Shown here one piece after another: positions 19,204 through 28,315 of a stretch of DNA of 64,000 bases. How positions within the stretch are numbered: position 1 is the stretch's first letter; each line of letters opens with the position of its first letter. The stretch comes from JAWKJY01 sp041393535 (GTDB lineage: Bacteria > Actinomycetota > Thermoleophilia > Gaiellales > Gaiellaceae). The notes under the pieces were generated by a model, which searched no databases, was not told the DNA's origin, and was given only the letters and a program-made list of their open reading frames with translations. Made by a program: the position numbers and the translations under genes. The stretch covers positions 124,001 to 188,000 of the forward strand of contig JAWKJY010000002.1 in NCBI GenBank assembly GCA_041393535.1, written 5' to 3'.

Positions 19204-19497
19204 TCACCCGCCGCTCCCCGGCGGCACGAGGCGGAACCGGACGAGCTCGATCCGGCCGAGCGCGAGCCCGCGGCCGTGCCAGCTCCCGTCGGGCGCCCGC
19301 TCGAGCTCGTCGACGACCGGCCAGCCGCGGTAGACGAGGCGCCGACCGTCCCGGACGTCGAAGCGGCCGAGTGGCACGCCGAGCAGGTACGTCCACCCGC
19401 CATCGGGCCCGATCTGCTTCGTCACGCCGACGAGCGGGAGCAGGCCGCCGGTGCGCTCGACGCGCCAGCGACCGACCGGCATGGCGACGTCCGACAT
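19204..19497 (-). CDS. Hypothetical protein, 97 residues
   Basis: A 97-residue soluble protein from ATG 19497. It is beta-rich, with a Trp/Arg-rich N-terminal part (GRWRVERTGGLLPL) and regularly spaced strands (YLLGVPLGRFDVRDGRRLVY). This looks like a small lipocalin-like or SH3-like barrel, but I do not recognise the family. An upstream start at 19536 is possible but adds only Arg/Pro/Gly residues. It lies 48 bases downstream of the LLM oxidoreductase on the same strand, so they may form an operon. Confidence 0.65.
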   Translation of the reverse strand: MSDVAMPVGRWRVERTGGLLPLVGVTKQIGPDGGWTYLLGVPLGRFDVRDGRRLVYRGWPVVDELERAPDGSWHGRGLALGRIELVRFRLVPPGSGG

Positions 19498-19545
19498 GCC
19501 GTCCCGCCTACCCGGCGCGCCCGGCGGCCAACCCACCCGGCCCGC

Positions 19546-20487
19546 TCAGCGGCGGACGTGCGGCAGCACCTCGGTGGTGAACGTCTCGAGGTCGCCGTAG
19601 TTCACGCCGGGGACGAGCGTCAGGAGCAGCTCGTCGACGCCGGCGGCCTCCCAGCGACCGAGCTGCTCGAGCACCTCGTCGGGCGAGCCGGCGAGCGTGT
19701 GCCGACGGGTCGTCTCGTCGTCCCAGCCGCGGAAGGCCTGCAGCCGCGCGGCGCGCTCGCGGACGCGGGCCGGGTCGCGGTCGACGATCGGGGCGAGCGA
19801 CGTCGACGTCGTGATCTCGGCCGGGTCGCGCCCGATCTCCTCGCAGTAGCCGTGTAGCAGGTCGAGCTTCGCCCGGAAGTGCTCGGGGGTGACGCCGGCG
19901 GCGCCGTCGGGCAGGTCCCAGCGGTCGGCGTAGCGCGCCGTGTTGCGCATCAGGCGCACGCCGGCGCCGCCGAGCAGGATCGGCGGCCACGGCTTCTGCA
20001 GCGGCTTCGGCTCCGCCGGCGCGTCGGTGATGGTGTAGTGGCGGCCGCTGAACGAGAAGCGCGGCTCCGTGAAGAGCCCCCGCAGGATCTGGACGGCCTC
20101 GGCGAGCATCTCCGCGCGGTCGGCCTTGGAGGGGAGCGGGATCCCGTAGCGCCCGTGCTCCTCGTCGTAGTAGCCGGTGCCGATGCCGACGACCAGCCGG
20201 CCGTCGCTCGTGTGGTCGACCGTCGCGGCCATCTTCGCGAGCAGCGCCGGGTGGCGGAACGTGTTCGCCGTGACCAGGTGGCCGATGGTGACGTGCTCGG
20301 TGATCGTCGCGAGCGACGCGAGCAGCGTCCAGCCCTCGAAGTGCGGGTCGTCGAGGTCGCCGTGGAGCGCGACCAGGTGATCCCACAGCCAGGCCGAGTC
20401 GTAGCGTGCGGCGTCCGCGTGCAGCCACGCGTCGCGCAGCTCGCTCCAGCCGATGCCCTGCGGCCCCGTGAAGATCCCGATCCTCAT
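19546..20487 (-). CDS. LLM-class (luciferase-like) flavin/F420-dependent oxidoreductase
   Basis: A 313-residue TIM-barrel protein of the luciferase-like monooxygenase family. Seen are the N-terminal MRIGIFTGPQG, the DSAWLWDHLVAL segment, VTIGHLVTANTFRHPALLAKMAATVDHTS-type signature (residues about 73-101), RLVVGIGTGYYDEEHGRYGI, and WPPILLGGAGVRLMRNTARYAD. In actinobacteria this group mostly uses F420, with FMN the alternative. The substrate is unknown. ATG 20487 starts directly at the first beta strand. Confidence 0.9.
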   Translation of the reverse strand: MRIGIFTGPQGIGWSELRDAWLHADAARYDSAWLWDHLVALHGDLDDPHFEGWTLLASLATITEHVTIGHLVTANTFRHPALLAKMAATVDHTSDGRLVVGIGTGYYDEEHGRYGIPLPSKADRAEMLAEAVQILRGLFTEPRFSFSGRHYTITDAPAEPKPLQKPWPPILLGGAGVRLMRNTARYADRWDLPDGAAGVTPEHFRAKLDLLHGYCEEIGRDPAEITTSTSLAPIVDRDPARVRERAARLQAFRGWDDETTRRHTLAGSPDEVLEQLGRWEAAGVDELLLTLVPGVNYGDLETFTTEVLPHVRR

Positions 20488-20818
20488 GCGCCCTCCCGGT
20501 CGTGGTCCCGCGGGAGTGTGCCACGCGCGGGCGTCGCCGAGCCGGCCCCGGACGCGAGTGGGCCGGGGCCCGCGTCGCAGGCCCCGGCCGGGGTTGGCGG
20601 CGTGCGATCCCGGCTTTCGATGCCAGCCCGGACCCCACGCCTCCGCAGCAGCCCCGGGGTCCAGTCCGGGACGGGTGGGGGATGGAGCGCCGCCCCGGCC
20701 CCCGGCCGGGTAGGGCTCCGCCCCCCGTTGTCGGCAGCGGGCGCGCCGGCTTGAGGCGGTGGGCCGCGGGCCGCGATCGTCTAGGCTCCGCGCCACCGTC
20801 CGAGACCCTGGAGGCCCC
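20488..20818. other. Intergenic region between divergent LLM and cupin genes
   Basis: 331 bases, very GC-rich. The only element I can point to is TAGGCT at 20782-20787, a likely -10 for the cupin/pncB operon with a leader of about 25 bases. Several short GC palindromes are present, but none is long enough to call. Confidence 0.5.
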
Positions 20819-21309
20819 GTGGACCCCGACGCCCAGATCCTCTCGCTCGGCCCCGGCGAGGGCCGCCACGTCCTCGCGCTCGGCGACGTCCGCACGCTGA
20901 AGACGACGGGCGAGGACACCGGCGGGGCGCTCACCGTGCTCGAGCAGGCCGTCGCCGCGGGCGCCTCGTCCGCGCTCCACTACCACCCCTACCGCGAGGT
21001 CTTCTACGTGCTCGAGGGCGAGTTCGAGTTCCACGGGCTGCGCGACGGCGAGCGGATCACGCTGCCCGCGCGTCCCGGCTCGACCCTGGCCGTGCCGCCG
21101 AACGTCGCGCACGGCTACGCGAACGTCGGCGCGGGCCCGGCGCGGTTCCTCGCGATCATCGAGCCCGCGGGGTCGAGCACTTCCTGCTCGAGGTGGGCGT
21201 CGAGCTCGACGACCCCGCCGCGCCGCTGCCGGCGGGCGGGCCCGCGCTCGACCGGGCGGCGCTCGTGGAGCGTGCCGGCGGGTACGGCATCCGCTTCGTC
21301 GACGGATGA
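20819..21309 (+). CDS. Cupin-domain protein, one frameshift near 21175
   Basis: A cupin of about 163 residues after restoring one G. From GTG 20819 (GGAGG upstream), motif 1 is HYHPYREVFYVLEGEFEF with two His and a Glu as metal ligands, and motif 2 is PNVAHGYANVG with the third His. At about 21175 a run of four Gs should probably be five, after which EHFLLEVGVELDDP and GGYGIRFVDG lead to a TGA at 21309 that overlaps the pncB start (ATGA). Function cannot be fixed (dioxygenase, isomerase or sensor). Coupling with pncB suggests co-regulation. Confidence 0.82.
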
Positions 21310-22688
21310 GCCCGCTGGCCGGGCGCGACGGCGCCTCGACGGCGCTCCTGCTCGACCTCTACGAGCTGACGATGGCCCAGAGCTACTGGGCCGAGGGGAT
21401 GACCGAGCGCCTGGCGACCTTCTCGCTCACGTGCCGCGGCCTGCCGCGCGGCTGGGGCTTCCTCCTCGCCGCCGGCCTCGACGACGCGCTCGCGCTGCTC
21501 GAGCGCCTGCGCTTCACGGAGGCCGACCTCGCGCACCTCGCATCGCTTGGCCGCTTCCGCGACGACTTCCTCGCCTGGCTCGGCACGCTGCGCTTCACCG
21601 GGGACGTCCGGGCGCTGCCGGAGGGGACGCCCTGCTTCCCCGACGAGCCGCTGCTCGAGGTGACGGGCCCGCTCGTCGAGGCGCAGCTCGCCGAGACGGC
21701 GCTGATGAACGTCCTCCACGTGCACACGCTGCTCGCGAGCAAGGCGGCGCGCTCGGTCGCCGCGGCGCGCGGACGCCCGCTCGCCGAGTTCGGGCTGCGA
21801 CGCACCCACGGCCCGGACGCCGGGCTCGCCGCCGCTCGCGCGGCCTACCTGGCGGGCTTCGCGTCGACGAGCGACGTCCTCGCGGGCGCCCGCTTCGGCA
21901 TCCCCGTGAGCGGGACGATGGCGCACTCCTACGTCGAGTCGTTCCCGGACGAGCTGACCGCGTTCCGCGCCTACGCCCGGGCGTTCCCGGACGCGGCGAT
22001 CCTGCTCGTCGACACGTACGACACCGTCGCGGGCGCGCGCAACGCGGCGATCGTCGGCCGGGAGCTCGCCGCCGCCGGGCACGCGCTCGTGGGCGTCCGC
22101 CTCGACTCCGGCGACCTCGGGTCGCTCGCGCACGAGGTGCGCCGCGTGCTCGACGAGGCCGGGCTACGGGACACGACGATCGTCGCGAGCGGCGGGCTCG
22201 ACGAGCGCTCGATCGCCGGGCTGATCGACGGCGGCGCGCCGATCGACGCGTTCGGCGTCGGCACGCGCGTCGTCGTCTCGGCGGACGCGCCCGCGCTCGA
22301 CATCGCGTACAAGCTCGTCGCGCTCGACGGGCGCGCGACCGTGAAGCTCGCGCCCGGCAAGGTGACGCTTCCCGGCGCGAAGCAGGTCTGGCGGGTCGAG
22401 CTGGACGGGGTCGCCGTTCGCGACGTGCTCGGGCTCGCCGACGAGCCGGGCCCGCCGGGCGGGCGGCCGCTGCTCGAGCCGGTGCTGGTCGCGGGGCGTC
22501 GGACGGGGGAGGGGGGCCTCGCGGCGGCGCGGGCGCGGGCCGCGCGCGAGCGGGCGATCCTCCCGGACGCCGTGCGCGCGCTCGACGCCGCGCCCTATCC
22601 CGTCGAGCGGTCGGGGGCGCTCGAGCGGCTGCTCGAGCGAGCCGTCGGCGAGGCGCGAGGCCACGCCGGGCCGGGCTTCGCGGGCTGA
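21306..22688 (+). CDS. pncB: Nicotinate phosphoribosyltransferase
   Basis: A 460-residue enzyme of NAD salvage that makes nicotinate mononucleotide from nicotinate, PRPP and ATP. The N-terminus has LLLDLYELTMAQSYW, typical of the family. Further on are FSLTCRGLPRGWGF, GTMAHSYVESF with the phosphorylatable His, the phosphate-binding LVDTYDTVAGARNA, and the quinolinate-type barrel motif GVRLDSGDLGSLA. The C-terminal domain is complete. The ATG overlaps the cupin stop by 4 bases. Confidence 0.95.
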   Translation: MSPLAGRDGASTALLLDLYELTMAQSYWAEGMTERLATFSLTCRGLPRGWGFLLAAGLDDALALLERLRFTEADLAHLASLGRFRDDFLAWLGTLRFTGDVRALPEGTPCFPDEPLLEVTGPLVEAQLAETALMNVLHVHTLLASKAARSVAAARGRPLAEFGLRRTHGPDAGLAAARAAYLAGFASTSDVLAGARFGIPVSGTMAHSYVESFPDELTAFRAYARAFPDAAILLVDTYDTVAGARNAAIVGRELAAAGHALVGVRLDSGDLGSLAHEVRRVLDEAGLRDTTIVASGGLDERSIAGLIDGGAPIDAFGVGTRVVVSADAPALDIAYKLVALDGRATVKLAPGKVTLPGAKQVWRVELDGVAVRDVLGLADEPGPPGGRPLLEPVLVAGRRTGEGGLAAARARAARERAILPDAVRALDAAPYPVERSGALERLLERAVGEARGHAGPGFAG

Positions 22689-22782
22689 GCCGCGGCCGCC
22701 GTCCGGCGCAGCCTCCGCTGCGACCTCTAGGCTGTCGGGAATGCCGGGGGCCGCGACGGGCGTTCCCCCGGGTGGAGGAACC

Positions 22783-23019
22783 ATGACCGAAGCACCCCCG
22801 ATCGACATCGAGCGCCTCGTCGAGCTGGACGAGCGCACCTCGCACGGCCTGACGGTTCGCCTGCTCTGGGACCCGGAGACGGACGACGTGTTCGTCGAGT
22901 GCAGCGAGGCCGACGGGTCGGCGACCTACCGCCGCCCCGACGCCGCCGACGCGCTCGACGCGTTCCGTCATCCGTTCGCCTACCCCGAGCTCGAGGCGGA
23001 CGTGGTCGGCCGCAGCTAG
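22783..23019 (+). CDS. Hypothetical protein, 78 residues
   Basis: A 78-residue acidic protein. The line DPETDDVFVECSEADGSATY followed by a DAFRHPFAYPE tail reads as real coding sequence. I know it only as a conserved small actinobacterial type without function. Two in-frame starts compete. ATG 22783 has a GGAGGA site 6 bases upstream. ATG 22741 lies 7 bases after TAGGCT (22728-22733), the spacing of a leaderless start, and adds 14 residues. I chose 22783 because the extra residues are low-complexity. Confidence 0.75.
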   Translation: MTEAPPIDIERLVELDERTSHGLTVRLLWDPETDDVFVECSEADGSATYRRPDAADALDAFRHPFAYPELEADVVGRS

Positions 23020-23139
23020 CCGAGGCCTGCCGGGAGGCATCCCGGCCCCGCCGTCCCCCGGCCGGGACGGCGACCCGAACGCGGGGCCGCGCCGCACGGC
23101 GGCGCGGCCCCGACCCGTTCCGGGGCCGGCGCCTCGCGC

Positions 23140-25528
23140 TCAGGACGGCGTCGGCTCGACCTGCTGCTCCGGGTGCGCCCGCCGCACGCGCGTGCGCTGC
23201 CAGGGCATCAGCCCGGCGAGGAACAGCCCGGCGAGCGCCAGCCCGAGGCCGAGCGCGATCGCGAGCACGCCCTCGCCGCCGGGCAGCACGAGCTCGAAGA
23301 ACTCCCGCGCCTGGGGCAGCCCGAGCGCGAGCGCGTAGAGGGCCAGCATCCCCGCGCACAGCGCCCCGACGGCGAGCGTCCTCGCCGTGCCGACCGCCTC
23401 GAGCGAGAGGATCAGCACGAGCCCGACGACGAGCAGCACCGTCGTCGAGACCGTCCGCGCCTCGACGAGCGGCAGGTCGAAGCCCCACAGGGCGAGCAGG
23501 TAGCCGCCGACGACGCCCGCCGCGGCGCACAGCCCGGCCGGCACCGTGAAGCGGGCGATGTCGCGCAGGAACGCGTCCGGCCGCCACGGGCCGGCGCTCG
23601 GCGCGAGCGCGACGAAGAAGCCCGGCGCGCCGATCGCGAGCACCGAGACGATCGTCAGGTGCCGCGGGATGAACGGGTACGGCACGCTCGACACGCCGAT
23701 CGAGAGCACGAGGATCGCGGCGAAGACCGACTTCGTCACGAAGAGCTTCGCGACCCGTTGGACGTTGCGCAGGATCTTCCGGCCCTCGTGGACGAGCCGC
23801 GGCACGGCCGAGAAGTCGCCCGAGACGAGCACGAGGTCAGCGACGCTGCGCGTCATCTGGGCGCCCGACCCCTGGGCGATCGCGAGCCGCGCGGCCTTCA
23901 GCGCGGGCACGTCGTTGACGCCGTCGCCGACCATGGCCACGTAGCGGCCGGCGTCCCGCAGGGCCTCGACGACGCGGCGCTTCCCGTCCGGGTCGATCCG
24001 GCCGATCACCCGCGTCGTCTCGAGCAGCCGCGCCAGCTCCTCCAGCTCGGCCGGCAGGTGGCGCCCGTCGAGCGCGGGCGTTCCCGCGGGCGCGATCCCG
24101 ACCTCCGCCGCGATCCGCGCGACCGTGGCCGGGTCGTCGCCCGAGAGGATCCGCAGCTCGACGCCCTCGGCGCGCAGGAACGCCACCGTCTCGCGCGCCT
24201 CGCCGCGCAGGCGCTCGCCGAGGAGGACGAGGCCGAGCGGCGCGAGGCCCTCGGGCAGGCCCGCGTCGGGGTCCGGCCCGGGTGCCTCGTCCGTCGCGGC
24301 GAGCGCGACGACGCGGTGGCCCTCGGCCGCCTCGTGCGCCGCGCGGTCCGCCAGCTCGCCGACGGGGACGACGTCGGGGCGCCGAGGACGAGCGTCCGCC
24401 CGCCGAGCCGGGCCGCGCTCCAGCGCCGCCGCGACGCGAACGGCACCTCCGCCTCGACGGGCTCGGCGGCCGCCGGGAACGCCTCGCCGATCGCGGCGAG
24501 CGTCGCGTTCCGCGCGGACGCGCTCGCGGCGAGGCGGCCGAGCGCGTCCGCGAGGGCCGCCGCGTCCACGCCGGGCGCGGGGATCGTCCCGACGACGCCC
24601 GGCGCGGCCTCCGTGAGCGTCCCCGTCTTGTCGATGCAGACGACCTCGGCCGAGGCGAGCGACTCGATCGCGTTCAGCTGCTGCGCGAGCGCGCCGCGGC
24701 GCGCCATCCGCAGCGCCGCGACCGCGAAGGTCAGGCTCGTGAGCAGGATCAGCCCTCGGGGACGAGGTTGACGATCCCCGCGACCGCGGTCTGGACGGCC
24801 TCCTGGCCCGGCGTGTCGCGCGCGAACAGCGCGAACGCGAGGATGATCGCGGCCGGCACCATCACGCCGACGAGGATCAGCAGCAGCCGGTCGAGCGAGC
24901 GCTCGAGCGGCGAGCGCGGGTGGCGGAAGCGCCGCGCCTCGCCGGTCAGCCGCTCGGCGTAGCTGTCCGCGCCGACGGCGCTGACGACGAGCGCGCCCGT
25001 CCCCTCGATCGCGAACGAGCCGGAGCGGGCGAGCTCCCCGGGTGCGCGGGGGATCGGGAGCGACTCGCCGGTGAGGATCGACTCGTCGAGCGCGAGCCCG
25101 GCGGTGCGCACGAGCGTCCCGTCCGCGACCACCTGGTCGCCCGGCTCGAGCAGCAGCAGGTCGCCCTCGACCACCTCCGCGACCGGGATGCGGCCGGGCT
25201 CCCCGTCTCGGACGACCGTGGCGACGGGCGCGACGAGCGCCGCGAGCCGGTCGAGCGCGCGCTTCGCGCGCAGCTCCTGGACGACGCCGATGCCCGTGTT
25301 CCCGATCAGGATCCCGAGGAAGAGCGCGTCGCGCCAGTCTCCGAACGAGAGCGTCAGGACGCCGAAGACGACGAGGATCAGGTTGAAGATCGTGAAGACG
25401 TTCGCGCGGACGATGCTCCACGCGGAGCGGCTCGTCTGCGGCGCTCGCTGGGCGCCGCGCGCGGCCAGGCGCGCGGCCGCCTCGGCGGCGGTCAGCCCGG
25501 TCGTGTCGGCGGGGAGTCCCTCGGGCAC
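23140..25528 (-). CDS. ctpE: CtpE-like P-type cation (probably calcium) ATPase, two frameshifts
   Basis: About 796 residues when two missing bases are restored, close to the length I recall for mycobacterial CtpE. Starting at GTG 25528, the N-terminal half has WSIVRANVFTIFNLILVV, the actuator TGES (ILTGESLPI) and NLVPEG, where the frame breaks (near 24757). The second piece has LTSLTFAVAALRMARRG and the phosphorylation site DKTGTLT, then breaks near 24385. The third has SGDDPATVARIA, the hinge GDGVND and the C-terminal membrane half (SVPYPFIPRHLTIVS, typical of CtpE). CtpE is known as a calcium importer in mycobacteria, and that role is inferred here. TACCGT lies 8 bases upstream of the GTG. 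Confidence 0.88.
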
Positions 25529-25572
25529 GGGGACGGACGGTAGCGTGCGCGCCGCGGCGCCGACGACCTGCG

Positions 25573-26007
25573 ATGATCCGGGACGTGGGCTACCAGGCGA
25601 TCGTCGAGGAGCTGCTCGCGGCGACCGGCGCGACGCGGACGACGCTCCGCCTCGACACGCCGGGCCGCAACTTCCCGGCGGTCGCCGAGGCGCTCGCGCC
25701 CGGCGTGCCGCCGATCGCGCACGACGAGTCGATCGACCAGCGCAACGCCGCGACCGCGCAGTGGCTCTTCCGCGAGCTGCGCCCGCTCGTCCAGCACGAC
25801 GTCGAGGTCGACCCGCCGCGCCCGCCGCAGGGTCTGCTCGACGTGTACGGCGTGCGCGCCCAGATGCTCGGGCCGGTCGTGCTCGACGGCGAGCTGCTCG
25901 GCTGGCTCTCCGTCCACCAGGCCGGGGCGCCGCGCCGCTGGACGGACGAGGACGTCGAGGCGCTCGAACGGGCGATGGCCGCGGTGCGCGCCGCGCTCGG
26001 CGGCTGA
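25573..26007 (+). CDS. GAF-domain protein
   Basis: A 144-residue stand-alone GAF domain (VEELLAATGATRTTLRLDTPG, then LGPVVLDGELLGWLSVHQAGAPRRWTDEDVEALERA at the C-terminus, which is the classic GAF ending). It probably binds a small ligand or senses redox state. The partner output protein may be the adjacent GAF-GGDEF protein. It starts at ATG 25573 and ends 29 bases before the glutamate-type dehydrogenase. Confidence 0.85.
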   Translation: MIRDVGYQAIVEELLAATGATRTTLRLDTPGRNFPAVAEALAPGVPPIAHDESIDQRNAATAQWLFRELRPLVQHDVEVDPPRPPQGLLDVYGVRAQMLGPVVLDGELLGWLSVHQAGAPRRWTDEDVEALERAMAAVRAALGG

Positions 26008-26024
26008 CCGGCCCCGCGCGCTCC

Positions 26025-26030
26025 TAGACT
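26025..26030 (+). promoter_or_regulatory. -10 element of a leaderless promoter
   Basis: TAGACT followed by exactly 6 bases and then ATG 26037, with no Shine-Dalgarno sequence between. This matches the TANNNT -10 whose transcript would start at the A of the ATG. Confidence 0.65.
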
Positions 26031-26036
26031 GGGCGC

Positions 26037-27335
26037 ATGGCGACCGGGCCGACGCCCACCGCGGTCCGCCGGGGCACGCTCCCGCGGGAGCTCGACGAGC
26101 CGCTCTACCTGCAGGCCCTCGGCCAGCTCGACGAGGCGCTGCCGTCCGCGGGGATCGACGCCGGGATCGCCGAGATCCTGCGCACGCCCGAGCGGACGCT
26201 CGCCGTCCACGTCCCGGTGAAGCTCGACGACGGGTCGCTCCGGGTCTTCCCGGCCTACCGCGTGCAGCACTCGAGCGCGCTCGGGCCGACCAAGGGCGGC
26301 ATCCGCTACGACCCCGCGGTGACGCTCGGCGAGTGCGCGGCGCTCGCGATGTGGATGACGTGGAAGTGCGCCCTGCTCGGGCTGCCCTACGGCGGCGCGA
26401 AGGGCGGGGTCACCTGCGACCCGCGCGGGCTCTCGCGCGGCGAGCTCGAGCGCGTGACGCGCCGCTTCACCGCCGAGCTGATCCCGTTGATCGGCCCGCA
26501 GCGCGACGTGCCCGCGCCGGACATGGCGACGGACGAGCAGACGATGGCGTGGCTGATGGACACGTACTCCGTCCAGGTCGGCCACGCCGTCCCGGAGATC
26601 GTGACGGGGAAGCCGATCTCGGTCGGCGGCTCGGTCTTCCGGCCCGAGTCGACCGGCTACGGCGTCGTCGTCGTGGTCGAGGAGGCGGCGCGGCGGCTCG
26701 GCATCCCGCTCGCCGGCGCCGCCTGCGTCGTCCAGGGCTTCGGCAAGGTCGGCCGCGTCGCGGCCGAGGAGCTCGTGGCGCGCGGCGCACGCGTCGTCGC
26801 CGTCAGCGACGTCTCGGGCGCCGTGCACGACCCGTCCGGCCTCGACCTCGCCGACCTGCGCGCCTGGATCGCGGAGCACCGCGACCTCGCGGGCTACCCG
26901 CGCGCCGGGCACCTGTCGAACGCCGAGCTGCTGGCGCTCGACTGCGACGTGCTCGTCCTCGCCGCGCTCGAGAACCAGATCACGGGCGCGAACGCACAGG
27001 ACGTGAAGGCGCGTCTCGTCGCCGAGGGCGCGAACGGGCCGGTCTCGCTCGACGGGGACGCGATCCTCCGCGCCCGCGGCATCCCCGTGCTGCCGGACGT
27101 GCTGACGAACGCCGGCGGCGTCACCGTCTCGTACTTCGAGTGGGTGCAGGACATCCAGCGCTGGTTCTGGGGGCGGGAGGAGATCCGCGAGCGCCTGTCC
27201 GACCTGATGCGCGACGCGCTCGACCGGGTCTGGACGCTCGCCGAGCGCGAGTCGCTGCCGCTGCGGCTCGCGGCGCTCGTCGTCGGCATCCGGCGGGTCG
27301 CGTCGGTGCTCGAGGCGCGCGGCGTCTACCCGTAG
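26037..27335 (+). CDS. Glu/Leu/Phe/Val-type amino acid dehydrogenase (glutamate dehydrogenase)
   Basis: A 432-residue enzyme, the usual length of hexameric glutamate dehydrogenase, catalysing reversible oxidative deamination of glutamate to 2-oxoglutarate. Seen are GPTKGGIRYDP with the substrate Lys, LPYGGAKGGV with the catalytic Lys, PAPDMATDEQTMAWLMD with the catalytic Asp, the nucleotide-binding VQGFGKVGRVAAEEL and the C-terminal NAGGVTVSYFEWVQ. Cofactor preference (NAD or NADP) is not clear. It lies between GAF and GGDEF proteins. Confidence 0.94.
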   Translation: MATGPTPTAVRRGTLPRELDEPLYLQALGQLDEALPSAGIDAGIAEILRTPERTLAVHVPVKLDDGSLRVFPAYRVQHSSALGPTKGGIRYDPAVTLGECAALAMWMTWKCALLGLPYGGAKGGVTCDPRGLSRGELERVTRRFTAELIPLIGPQRDVPAPDMATDEQTMAWLMDTYSVQVGHAVPEIVTGKPISVGGSVFRPESTGYGVVVVVEEAARRLGIPLAGAACVVQGFGKVGRVAAEELVARGARVVAVSDVSGAVHDPSGLDLADLRAWIAEHRDLAGYPRAGHLSNAELLALDCDVLVLAALENQITGANAQDVKARLVAEGANGPVSLDGDAILRARGIPVLPDVLTNAGGVTVSYFEWVQDIQRWFWGREEIRERLSDLMRDALDRVWTLAERESLPLRLAALVVGIRRVASVLEARGVYP

Positions 27336-27379
27336 TCCGGTCGGCTCAACTCGCCGCCGCGACGGCCGACTGACCCGGC

Positions 27380-28309
27380 GTGCCGCTCTCGCAGGTCCTC
27401 GGCCCCTACGCGACCCTCGGAGCCGCCGTGCCGGCGGCGCTCGACGAGCTGCGCCGCCGGATCGGCCTCGACGCCTGGATCGTCGCCCGCGTCGAGGGGG
27501 ACGAGCTCGTCGTCGTCGCCGCGGTCGGCGGGCCCGTGGAGGGCGAGCGGCTCCGCCCGGGACGTCCGCTGCCGCTCGACGCGGCCACGATCGTCGAGGG
27601 CGCGCCCGTGGCGCTCGCGCCGGCCGACGGTGGCGCGGGCCTGGCCGGCCGCACGCTCGTCGCCGTGCCGCTCGCCGACGCGCACGACGACCCGGTCGCG
27701 ATGCTCGTCGGGATCGGCGCCGAGCCCGCGCTCCACGGCGCCGCGCTCGAGCGCCCGCTGCTCGAGTTCGTCGCCCGCCTCGTCGCAACATGCCTCGAGC
27801 ACGAGCTCGCCGCGAGCCGCGAGAGCCGGCGCGCCGACCGGGCGATGCTCGACGCGCTGCTGGACCCGCTCACCGGCGTGCTCAACCGCCGCGCGTGGGA
27901 CCAGCTGCTCGACGAGGAGGAGTTCCGCTGCGCGACGACCGGGGCGGCCGCCGCCGTGATCGCGATCGACCTCGACGACCTGAAGCTCGTCAACGACGCC
28001 CACGGGCACGCGGCGGGGGACGAGCTGCTGGTGCTCGCGGCCCGGACGCTCGCCCGCGCCGTCCGTGGCGGCGACGCCGTCGCGCGCCTCGGCGGCGACG
28101 AGTTCGCCGTGCTCGCGGTCGAGTGCGAGGGCGAGGCGGCGAAGCAGCTCGCGCAGCGCCTGATCGAGGCGCTCGGGGGCGAGGGGATCCGCGCGTCGCA
28201 CGGCGTCGCGAGCCGCTTCGGCGAGGGCTCGCTCGCGCGCGCCTGGGTCGCCGCGGACGAGGCGATGTATCGCGACAAGCGCGAGCGCAAGCGCCCCGCC
28301 GCCGCCTGA
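27380..28309 (+). CDS. GAF-GGDEF protein, probable active diguanylate cyclase
   Basis: A 309-residue protein from GTG 27380. Residues about 10-150 form a GAF-like sensor and about 155-300 a GGDEF domain. The active site reads ARLGGDEFAVL, intact. The product-inhibition site RxxD is present exactly five residues upstream (RGGD then AVARL), so the enzyme should make c-di-GMP and be feedback-inhibited by it. DLDDLKLVNDAHGHAAGDELL supplies the Mg-binding Asp. There is no transmembrane segment, so it senses cytoplasmic signals. It ends 6 bases before the convergent Ppx/GppA stop. Confidence 0.92.
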   Translation: MPLSQVLGPYATLGAAVPAALDELRRRIGLDAWIVARVEGDELVVVAAVGGPVEGERLRPGRPLPLDAATIVEGAPVALAPADGGAGLAGRTLVAVPLADAHDDPVAMLVGIGAEPALHGAALERPLLEFVARLVATCLEHELAASRESRRADRAMLDALLDPLTGVLNRRAWDQLLDEEEFRCATTGAAAAVIAIDLDDLKLVNDAHGHAAGDELLVLAARTLARAVRGGDAVARLGGDEFAVLAVECEGEAAKQLAQRLIEALGGEGIRASHGVASRFGEGSLARAWVAADEAMYRDKRERKRPAAA

Positions 28310-28315
28310 CCGGCG

